Positions 10,064 to 16,858 of a stretch of DNA of 64,000 nt are shown in pieces. The position numbers and the translations under genes were made by a program. This stretch comes from Corallococcus terminator. Its GTDB lineage: Bacteria > Myxococcota > Myxococcia > Myxococcales > Myxococcaceae. The notes under the pieces were generated by a model that made no database searches, was not told where the DNA came from, and was given only the letters and a program-made list of their open reading frames with translations. Each line of letters opens with the position of its first letter. Positions within the stretch are counted from its first letter, which is position 1. The DNA lies in contig NZ_RAVZ01000003.1 in assembly GCF_003611635.1 (NCBI RefSeq), positions 40,814-104,813 on the forward strand. Reading direction: 5' to 3'.

Positions 10064-10731
10064 CGCTTGGGCCCCGTCTTCGGCGTCCGGGCCTCGCCGC
10101 GCGCGGGCGCGGGCTGCTGGGCCAATTGGGGGAAGACGTCGCGCACGATGACGATCAGCGCTTCGCTCAGCAGCAGGTGGGCGTCTTCACGGGAGAGGGT
10201 TTCGCCGCGAATCCACTCGCGGATGGTGGCCTTCACCAGACCGCCGTAGGAGCGGATCATCGCGCGGTGCCGAGCGTCGCTGCCGACCTCGATCTTGAGG
10301 CCCAGGAACTCGAGCGTCCTCACCGCGGCGACGTCGTCCGCCTCGGAGATGATGCGCTCGACCTCCGGGTCCGCCCCGATGCCTCCCATGCCGGTGACGG
10401 CCACGTACGTCTTGCCGTGGGTCGCCACCGTATCGAGGTACCACTCGACGCTCTTCTCCACCCGCTCCCGCAGGGTTCCGGTCATGGTCACGCTCGTTTC
10501 CAGGCCGGGCATGAGCAGCATCCTCTTCACGACCTTCAGATACAGGTCCCGCTTCTGCCCGAAGTAGTGGTTGAGCAATCCGCGAGCGACACCCGCCTCC
10601 TTGGCGATGTCGGTGGTGGAGACCTCCGCGTACGGACGCTCACCGAACAGCCGGGCGGCGCACTCGAGGATCTGCTCGCGGCGCTCGTCCGGTTCGAGCC
10701 GCTTCCAGCGGGGAGAGAGGGCGGGGCTCAT
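10060..10731 (-). CDS. TetR/AcrR family transcriptional regulator
   Basis: A 223-residue one-component repressor. The N-terminal helix-turn-helix is TTDIAKEAGVARGLLNHYFG, preceded by RREQILECAARLFGE; the C-terminal half is the variable ligand-binding helical bundle. The start at 10731 is chosen because ATGA there overlaps the stop of the upstream crotonase gene. Being inside the operon, it probably autoregulates it; an acyl-CoA ligand is inferred by analogy with FadR/PsrA-type TetR regulators of beta-oxidation. The likely operator is the inverted repeat at 11592-11610. Confidence 0.9.
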   Translation of the reverse strand: MSPALSPRWKRLEPDERREQILECAARLFGERPYAEVSTTDIAKEAGVARGLLNHYFGQKRDLYLKVVKRMLLMPGLETSVTMTGTLRERVEKSVEWYLDTVATHGKTYVAVTGMGGIGADPEVERIISEADDVAAVRTLEFLGLKIEVGSDARHRAMIRSYGGLVKATIREWIRGETLSREDAHLLLSEALIVIVRDVFPQLAQQPAPARGEARTPKTGPKR

Positions 10732-11570
10732 GAGGTCTGCTCCCGCCACGGGAGGAAGGCCGGCAGGTCCTGCTCCACCGTCCGGGAGAACTTCGCGGGT
10801 CGCTTTTGCATGAAGGCCATTATGCCCTCCATGGCGTCAGCGCTGTCTCCCAGGCTCGCGATGAGCTGGCTGTCGAGTTCGAACGCGGGCTCGGGCGAGG
10901 CAAGGGCGCTCATCCGGTAGAGCGCCTGCCGGATGACGGCCACGGAGACGGGCGCGGTGGTCTCCACCAGCTCGCGGGCGAGCGACAGGGCGGCGTCGAG
11001 CAATGCTTCGGGCTCATGGAGGGAGCGGACCAGCCCCGCGCCCAGCGCCTCTTCGGCGAGGATCAACCGGCCGCTCACCATCCAGTCGAGCGCGCGTCCC
11101 ATGCCGACGAGGCGCGGCAGGAACCAACTGGAGCCGGCTTCTGGATAGATGCCCCGCCGGCTGAAGACGAAGCCGAAGCGGCTGTTCTTCGCGGCGAGCC
11201 GGAAGTCCGCGGGGAGGATCATCGTCGAGCCGACACCCACCGCGGCGCCCTGGATGGCGGCGATGACAGGCTTGCGCAGCGCGAACATCTGGCGGCTCAC
11301 CCGCGTCGCCGGCTCCACCCAGGCGCCCTCGGGGACGCGCGTATTGGTGACTTCAAGCGAGCTGCCGCTCAGGTCCGCGCCCACGCAGAAGTCCTTGCCG
11401 GCGCCGGAGAGGATGACCACGCGCACGCCTTCGTCCGTATCCGCGGCGGACAGCGCGTGGGCAAGCTCGTCCGCCATCATCACGGTGAAGCCATTGCGAG
11501 CTTCGGGACGGTGCAGTTCCAGGGTGGCGACCCGGTCCTCGACCGAAAACCGGATGTGCTGATAGCTCAT
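10728..11570 (-). CDS. Enoyl-CoA hydratase/isomerase (crotonase) family protein
   Basis: A 280-residue crotonase-fold protein and first gene of the minus-strand operon. It shows the acyl-CoA pocket motif DFCVGADLSG and the oxyanion segment AAIQGAAVGVGSTM. The first catalytic Glu of true hydratases (GGGxE) is not present at the expected place, whereas the second is kept in GIYPEAGSSWFLPR. This may indicate an isomerase or another crotonase reaction rather than simple hydration. The start MSYQHIRFSVED at 11570 matches the usual family N-terminus; an upstream in-frame Met would run through the operator. It is coupled to the TetR gene by ATGA. Confidence 0.88.
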   Translation of the reverse strand: MSYQHIRFSVEDRVATLELHRPEARNGFTVMMADELAHALSAADTDEGVRVVILSGAGKDFCVGADLSGSSLEVTNTRVPEGAWVEPATRVSRQMFALRKPVIAAIQGAAVGVGSTMILPADFRLAAKNSRFGFVFSRRGIYPEAGSSWFLPRLVGMGRALDWMVSGRLILAEEALGAGLVRSLHEPEALLDAALSLARELVETTAPVSVAVIRQALYRMSALASPEPAFELDSQLIASLGDSADAMEGIMAFMQKRPAKFSRTVEQDLPAFLPWREQTS

Positions 11571-11591
11571 GGTGAAGTCATGATGGTAGCT

Positions 11592-11610
11592 TGTTGGCGG
11601 AGCGTCAACA
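11592..11610. promoter_or_regulatory. Candidate TetR operator between divergent lipid operons
   Basis: The 19-bp sequence TGTTGGCGGAGCGTCAACA is an inverted repeat with 8-bp arms (one mismatch) around GAG. It lies 21 bp before the crotonase start and 66 bp before the divergent SDR start. On the minus strand the right arm contains TTGACG, which could be a -35 element with CATCAT 17 bp on, so a bound repressor would block the promoter. Assignment to the TetR protein encoded in this operon is inference from position. Confidence 0.55.
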
Positions 11611-11676
11611 GCAAGAAGCATTGCCGGTGCTGTTTGGCTTTTCGACCTTTTGCGTCATTCCGTGGGAGCCCCCTCC

Positions 11677-12450
11677 ATGCAGCCAACCTCCTTTCGTCTG
11701 GAGGGCCGTCGGGCCCTGATCACAGGCGCCTCCAGTGGTCTGGGACTGCACTTCGCTGGGGTGTTGGCGCGAGCGGGAGCTGAAGTCGTGTTGGCCGCCC
11801 GCCGTGTGGACACGCTGGCCGCCGAAGTCGAGCGGCTGCGGGCCTCGGGCGCGCGGGCCCACTGTGTGGCATTGGATGTGACCCGCTCGGAATCCGTGCA
11901 GGCGGCCGTGGCGGAGGCGGAAGCGCTCGCTGGGGGAGCGATGGAGGTGTTGGTGAACAACGCCGGAGTGTCTGGCGAGCACTTCTTCCTGGAGGTGGAG
12001 GAGGCCGAGTGGGACTCCGTGGTCGACACCAACCTCAAGGGTGCCTACCTGGTGGCGCGTGCGGTGGCCCGCCGTCTGGTGGAGCGGGGCCTGCCTGGAA
12101 GCCTCATCAATATCGCCTCCATCCTGGGGTTGCGGGTGGGCGGCGCGGTGTCGCCCTACTGCGCTTCGAAGGCCGGGCTGATCCACCTCACCAAGGCGAT
12201 GGCGTTCGAACTGGCGCGACACAAGATTCGCGTCAACGCCCTGGCGCCGGGTTACATCGAAACGGATTTCAATCGCGGGTTCTTCGCCAGGGAGGCCGGC
12301 CAGAAGATGGTGACGCGCATTCCCTTCCGGAGACTCGGCCTCATGCATGAGTTGGATGGCCCGCTGCTGCTTCTGGCCTCGGAGGCCGGCAGCTACATGA
12401 GTGGCAGCGTGCTGGAAGTGGACGGCGCCCATCTCTGCTCGACCCTGTAG
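11677..12450 (+). CDS. SDR family oxidoreductase
   Basis: A 257-residue classical short-chain dehydrogenase. It has ITGASSGLGLHF (cofactor), NNAGVSG, the catalytic Ser region NIASILGL and YCASKAGL (Tyr-x3-Lys), then LAPGYIETDF. FabG-like or 3-hydroxyacyl-CoA dehydrogenase activity is plausible. The start MQPTSFRLEGRRALITG at 11677 follows a GGGAG and fits the family better than the TTG 27 bp upstream. It is the first gene of a plus-strand operon with an acyl-CoA dehydrogenase 17 bp downstream and is divergent from the TetR-controlled operon, with which it probably shares the operator region. Confidence 0.87.
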   Translation: MQPTSFRLEGRRALITGASSGLGLHFAGVLARAGAEVVLAARRVDTLAAEVERLRASGARAHCVALDVTRSESVQAAVAEAEALAGGAMEVLVNNAGVSGEHFFLEVEEAEWDSVVDTNLKGAYLVARAVARRLVERGLPGSLINIASILGLRVGGAVSPYCASKAGLIHLTKAMAFELARHKIRVNALAPGYIETDFNRGFFAREAGQKMVTRIPFRRLGLMHELDGPLLLLASEAGSYMSGSVLEVDGAHLCSTL

Positions 12451-12467
12451 TCCACCTGGAGTCCCTG

Positions 12468-13691
12468 ATGGATTTCTCCCTCTCCCCCGAAGTGGAAGCC
12501 TGGCGGCTGCGCGTGCGTGCCTTCGTGGAGCAGCACGTGCTGCCGCTGGAAACCCAGCCGGAGCTCTTCGACACGCACGAGAACCTCCGCGAGGAGGTGG
12601 TGGCCCGGGTCCGCGCCCAGGCCCGTGCCGAAGGGCTCTGGGCCTTCCAGATGCCGAAGTCGCGGGGTGGGCAGGGCCTGGGCGTGGTGGGCATGGCGGC
12701 CTGTTATGAGGAAGCCGCCCGGTCGCCCTTTGGTCCGGTGATGTTCAACGCCGCGCCGCCGGACGACGGCAACATGATCCTCCTGGAGAAGGTGCTGGAG
12801 ACGGAGGCCCTGAAGCAGCGGTGGTTGCAGCCCATCATCGACGGGAAGGTGCGCTCCGCCTTCGCCATGACGGAGCCCCAGGGCTGCGGCTCCGACCCTT
12901 CGCTCACCTACACCCGGGCGGAGAAGCAGGGGGATGAGTGGATCATCACCGGTCGCAAGTGGTTCATCACCGGGGCGGAGGGCGCGCAGCACTTCATCCT
13001 GCTGGCGCGCACCTCCGACGATGAGCGCAAGGGGCTCACCGCCTTCCTGTTCGATGCCAGTCAGCCCGGGTGGCGCATTGAGCGCCGCATTCCCATCATG
13101 GGTCCGGAGGAGCATGGCGGTCATTGCGAGCTGGTCTTCGAGGGCCTGCGGATTCCGGATGCGCACCGTTTGCTGGGCGTGGGGGACGGTCTGAAGGTCA
13201 CGCAGATCCGCCTGGGCACCGCCCGCCTTACGCACTGCATGCGCTGGCTGGGATTGTCCAAACGGTGTCTGGAGGAAGCGGGGGGCTACGTCACGCGGCG
13301 CATGAGCTTCGGGGAGACGCTGGCGAAGCATGAGGGCGTGCAGTGGATGCTGGGGGATGCGGCCAAGGACATCCATATCGGACGGCTGCTCACGATGAGC
13401 GCCGCGTGGAAGCTGGACCAGGGCGACTTCGCTCGCACGGACATCTCCATCGCGAAGATCCACGTGGCGGACGCCCTGCACAAGGCCGCCGACACGGCCA
13501 TCCAGTTGATGGGGGCCCGCGGCTATTCGAAGGACACGATCGTCGAATGGATCTACCGCTACGCCCGACAGGCGCGGCTGGTGGACGGGGCGAGTGAAAT
13601 CCACAAGATGGTGCTGTCTCGCGCCTACCTGGCCGAAGGCCCGGAGTTCTTCACGTGGGGCGTGCCCGCCGCTTCCACGAAGAAGGGGTGA
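12468..13691 (+). CDS. Acyl-CoA dehydrogenase (ACAD10/ACAD11-like)
   Basis: A 407-residue acyl-CoA dehydrogenase. Motifs include AMTEPQGCGSDPSLT, ITGRKWFITGAEGAQH, FGETLAKHEGVQWML and QLMGARGYSKDTIVEWIYR, ending in VDGASEIHKMVLSR. The 'TEPqg.gSDP' and 'DGaSEiHk' signatures resemble the dehydrogenase half of eukaryotic ACAD10/ACAD11, where it is fused to an APH-fold kinase. Here that kinase is a separate gene 3 bp downstream. In mammals this pair acts on 4-hydroxyacyl-CoA, so a role in hydroxy-fatty-acid catabolism is inferred. Confidence 0.9.
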   Translation: MDFSLSPEVEAWRLRVRAFVEQHVLPLETQPELFDTHENLREEVVARVRAQARAEGLWAFQMPKSRGGQGLGVVGMAACYEEAARSPFGPVMFNAAPPDDGNMILLEKVLETEALKQRWLQPIIDGKVRSAFAMTEPQGCGSDPSLTYTRAEKQGDEWIITGRKWFITGAEGAQHFILLARTSDDERKGLTAFLFDASQPGWRIERRIPIMGPEEHGGHCELVFEGLRIPDAHRLLGVGDGLKVTQIRLGTARLTHCMRWLGLSKRCLEEAGGYVTRRMSFGETLAKHEGVQWMLGDAAKDIHIGRLLTMSAAWKLDQGDFARTDISIAKIHVADALHKAADTAIQLMGARGYSKDTIVEWIYRYARQARLVDGASEIHKMVLSRAYLAEGPEFFTWGVPAASTKKG

Positions 13692-13694
13692 GCC

Positions 13695-14711
13695 ATGCGC
13701 GAAGAACAGAAGCGGGCGCTGGAGCACTTCCTGGCTGGCAGGGCGGGTGCCAGCGCGGTGCGGATTGACGACGTGCACCTGCTGTCTGGAGGCGCCATCC
13801 AGGAGAACTGGTCGCTGACCGCCACCATGAAGGGCGGCAGGTACGACGGCATCCTGGAATGCGTGCTGCGCTCCGACGCGCCCTCGGGTGTCGCCGTGTC
13901 GCACGGCCGTGCACAGGAGTTCGCCCTGCTTCAGGTGGCCTTCCGGGCCGGCGTGACGGTGCCGGAGCCTCTGTGGGTCGGTGACGCCTCCGTGTTCGGC
14001 CGGGAGTTCTTCGTGATGCGCAGGGCTCGGGGGACGGCCTCCGGTCATCGCCTCGTGAAGGAGCTGAACCTGGGCGGGGACCGGGAGCTGCTGGTGGAAC
14101 GCCTGGGGGAGGAACTGGCGCGACTGCATGCCATCCGCCCTCCGGTGGAAGGACTCGACTTCCTCCGTGCACCGACGCTGTCGCCAGCGCTCCAGGGCGT
14201 GAAGGACTTCCGGAACTTCCTGGATGGGCACCGCACGGCGTTTCCGGCGCTGGAGTGGGGGCTTCGTTGGCTGGAAAGGCATGCACCGGCGACTCCGGAG
14301 CTGGTGCTGACGCATCGCGATTTCCGAACCGGGAACTACCTGGTGGACGAAACCGGGCTCACGGCCGTGCTGGACTGGGAGTTCGCGGCCTGGTCGGATC
14401 CGCTGGAGGACATCGGCTGGTTCTGCGCGCGCTGCTGGCGCTTTGGACGGTTTGAAAAGGAAGCGGGGGGCATGGGCTCCCGCGAAGCGCTGTTTCGTGG
14501 CTATGCGCGCGTGAGCGGCCGGCCACTGACGCGTGAGGCGGTGTTCTATTGGGAGGTCCATGCGCATGTGCGGTGGGCCGTGATTGCCCTTCAGCAGGGG
14601 GAGCGCCATGTCTCCGGTCAGGAGCCGTCGCTGGAGCTGGCGCTGACAGCGCATGTTGTTCCGGAGCTGGAGCTGGAGATCCTGAACATGACCGGAGGAC
14701 GGCATGCGTGA
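13695..14711 (+). CDS. APH-fold phosphotransferase (ACAD11 kinase-like)
   Basis: A 338-residue protein-kinase-like phosphotransferase. The catalytic loop is LTHRDFRTGNYLVD (Asp and Asn of HxDxxxxN) and the metal-binding segment is VLDWEFAAWSDPLEDIGWF. A glycine-rich N-terminal lobe (LLSGGAIQENWSL) precedes it. Family members next to acyl-CoA dehydrogenases are the bacterial counterparts of the N-terminal half of ACAD10/ACAD11 and are thought to phosphorylate a 4-hydroxyacyl-CoA rather than an antibiotic. Its end overlaps the next gene by 8 bp. Aminoglycoside resistance is unlikely from this context. Confidence 0.88.
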   Translation: MREEQKRALEHFLAGRAGASAVRIDDVHLLSGGAIQENWSLTATMKGGRYDGILECVLRSDAPSGVAVSHGRAQEFALLQVAFRAGVTVPEPLWVGDASVFGREFFVMRRARGTASGHRLVKELNLGGDRELLVERLGEELARLHAIRPPVEGLDFLRAPTLSPALQGVKDFRNFLDGHRTAFPALEWGLRWLERHAPATPELVLTHRDFRTGNYLVDETGLTAVLDWEFAAWSDPLEDIGWFCARCWRFGRFEKEAGGMGSREALFRGYARVSGRPLTREAVFYWEVHAHVRWAVIALQQGERHVSGQEPSLELALTAHVVPELELEILNMTGGRHA

Positions 14712-15111
14712 ACCGCCGGAAGGGGCCGCGCTGCTGGCGATTGCCCGCGAGGTGCTGCGCAAGGAATTGCTGCCCCTGCTGCCCGCGGACAAGGTCTATG
14801 CGGCGCTGATGGTGGCCAATGCCATGGGCATCGCAGAGCGCCAGTTGCAGCAGGGTGAAGGCCCCCAGCGGGAAGAACAGAAGGCGCTGGCGGCCCTCCT
14901 CCAGACCGAAGGGGCGCTGGAGTCATTGAACCGTGAGTTCGCCACGCGGATCCGCCGGGGCGACTTCGATGGGGATGACGAAGCCCGCAGGCTGCTCTGG
15001 GAGTCCACCGTGCAGCGGGTCCGGGAGAGCGCACCGAAGGCCCTGTCGGCCTACCGCGACCGTCACGGCTCGTCGAAGATGAGCAGTCCTCGTGAGGAAT
15101 CCACGACGTAG
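14704..15111 (+). CDS. DUF6285 domain protein
   Basis: A 135-residue, mostly alpha-helical protein of the DUF6285 type as I recall it: an N-terminal 'LLAIAREVLRKELLPLLP' helix, a conserved 'ANAMGIAERQLQ' segment and a later 'LNREFATRIRRGDFDGD'. Proteins like this typically follow APH-fold kinases and acyl-CoA dehydrogenases, so it probably assists that reaction, perhaps as a subunit. Function is not established. Its last 49 bp overlap the 3' end of the convergent lipoprotein gene, an unusual arrangement. Confidence 0.75.
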   Translation: MREPPEGAALLAIAREVLRKELLPLLPADKVYAALMVANAMGIAERQLQQGEGPQREEQKALAALLQTEGALESLNREFATRIRRGDFDGDDEARRLLWESTVQRVRESAPKALSAYRDRHGSSKMSSPREESTT

Positions 15112-16688
15112 ACGTGGCCGTCGCCGGGCACACGGACGCCGTAGACACCCTCGAAGATGCTGTCGCCCCGGTGGGGGTCGCCTTCGCGGAAGGTGTTGTA
15201 GTGCGCCACCTGCGTGGGCTTCGTGGGGTTGGACACATCCAGCACGCGCAGGCCCTCGTGGTACCAGGCCACGTAGAGGCGGGTGCCGCGCAGGATGAGG
15301 TTGTGGATGGAGGTGATGGACCGCATGCGGAACTCGCCCAGCTTCACGATGCGGGCGGGGTCGGTGACGTCGAGCACCCGCAGGTGGGAGCTGTTGAACT
15401 CTCCTCCTTCGAACGCGAGGGTCCGGCCTGCGAAGGCCCCCACCGCGCTGTGGTGCGAATAGGCGAGGTCCGGCCTGAGGTACTGGCCGAGGGGCTTCAC
15501 GTCGTCCAGGTCGGTGACGTCCACGACAGTGTAGGGACCGAACGCATTGCTGACATACAGGCGGTTCTCATACGCGAACGTGTCATGGGGCCCACCTGAA
15601 TCCGGGTCCCCGGGGACGGTGATGCGAGCGCGCTGCACGGGATTCAGCGGCTGGGACACGTCGTAGACGAAGGTGCCGGTGTTGGGGACCATGGCGTAGA
15701 GCCGCTCCCCGTCGACGAGCACCGTGTGGGCGCCGTAGGTCCCCGTCGGCAGGTTCCGCACGAAGGTGGGCTCCGCCGGATTGGAGATGTCGTAGACGAG
15801 CGTCCCCATGATGCTGCTGGCCACGTAGAGGGCATCGCCGTGAGCCCAGACGCCGTTCCAGAAGTTGTCGCCCGGCAGGTTGATGGAGGTCTTGAAGAAG
15901 GGGTGCTTCGGGTCGCTCACGTCGAAGACGGTGAGGCCTCCGGCCCGGCCGAGGTAGGACAGGGAGACGACGTAGGCGTGGCCCTTCGTGACGTAGACAT
16001 CCACGGGTTGCCCCAGCTCCACGTGTCGCTCGGAGAGCAGCGTCAAGCCGCCGGAGGACTCCGGCTCGCCCGCCCATTTCGCGACACGGTGGGCCTCGAA
16101 GGTGCCCTGCTGGGTCAGCTTCCCCCGGCGGCAGGAGGCGAAGCAGCCCGTGATGATGTCCGGGGCCGGCGTCTGGCAGCCCACCATGGCGACGGTGAGG
16201 CCCAGGCGCGTGTGCTTCCCGACGACGGAGAAGCGCCCGCCCTGTGTGTCCCGCTGGAGCAGCGGTTCGTTGTACATCGTGCTCGGGCCACCGTCGCTCC
16301 GGAGCTGGAAGCCTTCGGAGCCGTTGCTGACGAGGATGCCGCCATCCTCCAGGCGCTTTTCGTTCCGGGTGTCGGCCAGGTAGATGCCCTCCTGCTCAAG
16401 CGCGGCCAGGGCCTCTGGGTCGCACCGCGACACGTCGAAGCGCGGCAGCTCCTCGCAGGCCGTGGTGGACGCGTCCCGGGCGTCGAAGCCGCACGGCGCG
16501 AAGGGACCCTTGTCGACCCAGTCTCCGTGCTCTTCAAGCTCGGTGTAGGTGCCGTCCCAGACATAGGGGCCGGCGTCGGGGACTCCCGCGTCGCTGGAGG
16601 GTCGCGGGGGCGGGTCATCACAACCGGCAAGCAGTTGGAGGGACAGGACGGCCAACAGGGGCCGGAGGGCGCGGCGGACGGTTGCCAT
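15063..16688 (-). CDS. LVIVD-repeat beta-propeller lipoprotein
   Basis: A 541-residue exported lipoprotein. The start MATVRRALRPLLAVLSLQLLAGCDD gives a signal peptide with lipobox LAGC; the longer frame has no such signal. The mature part carries repeated 'LyVas...g.l.vyDIsnPa.P..v' units (for example VVDVTDLDDVKPLG, VLDVTDPARIVKLG, VLDVSNPTKPTQVA), the signature of LVIVD repeats that form a beta-propeller. A proline/serine-rich linker follows the acylated Cys. Function is unknown; surface display and a binding role are likely. It is transcribed convergently to the DUF6285 gene and divergently from the annexin-like gene, 170 bp away. Confidence 0.85.
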   Translation of the reverse strand: MATVRRALRPLLAVLSLQLLAGCDDPPPRPSSDAGVPDAGPYVWDGTYTELEEHGDWVDKGPFAPCGFDARDASTTACEELPRFDVSRCDPEALAALEQEGIYLADTRNEKRLEDGGILVSNGSEGFQLRSDGGPSTMYNEPLLQRDTQGGRFSVVGKHTRLGLTVAMVGCQTPAPDIITGCFASCRRGKLTQQGTFEAHRVAKWAGEPESSGGLTLLSERHVELGQPVDVYVTKGHAYVVSLSYLGRAGGLTVFDVSDPKHPFFKTSINLPGDNFWNGVWAHGDALYVASSIMGTLVYDISNPAEPTFVRNLPTGTYGAHTVLVDGERLYAMVPNTGTFVYDVSQPLNPVQRARITVPGDPDSGGPHDTFAYENRLYVSNAFGPYTVVDVTDLDDVKPLGQYLRPDLAYSHHSAVGAFAGRTLAFEGGEFNSSHLRVLDVTDPARIVKLGEFRMRSITSIHNLILRGTRLYVAWYHEGLRVLDVSNPTKPTQVAHYNTFREGDPHRGDSIFEGVYGVRVPGDGHVYVVDSSRGLLIFDEP

Positions 16689-16858
16689 GGAGGACCTCGC
16701 GAGAAGCTCGCCCCACGACGATTCGTGGGGGGCCCCGGGTGAACGTGCCTGGCTCGCCCGGCTCCTCACCTTCCTGGCAAGACAGGTCTGGGTTCAACCC
16801 CGTTGGGGACGGGGCCCGGTGCGGCGTTCACTGAGGGTGCGTTAGGCTGGGGGCCCTC

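Noticed and set aside
13695..14711. Aminoglycoside resistance gene
   Set aside because: The APH fold is present, but the operon with an acyl-CoA dehydrogenase and DUF6285 points to lipid metabolism.
12393..14792. Minus-strand open frame of about 800 codons opposite the dehydrogenase and kinase genes
   Set aside because: Shadow frame crossing three real genes, with His/Arg-rich composition and no motif.
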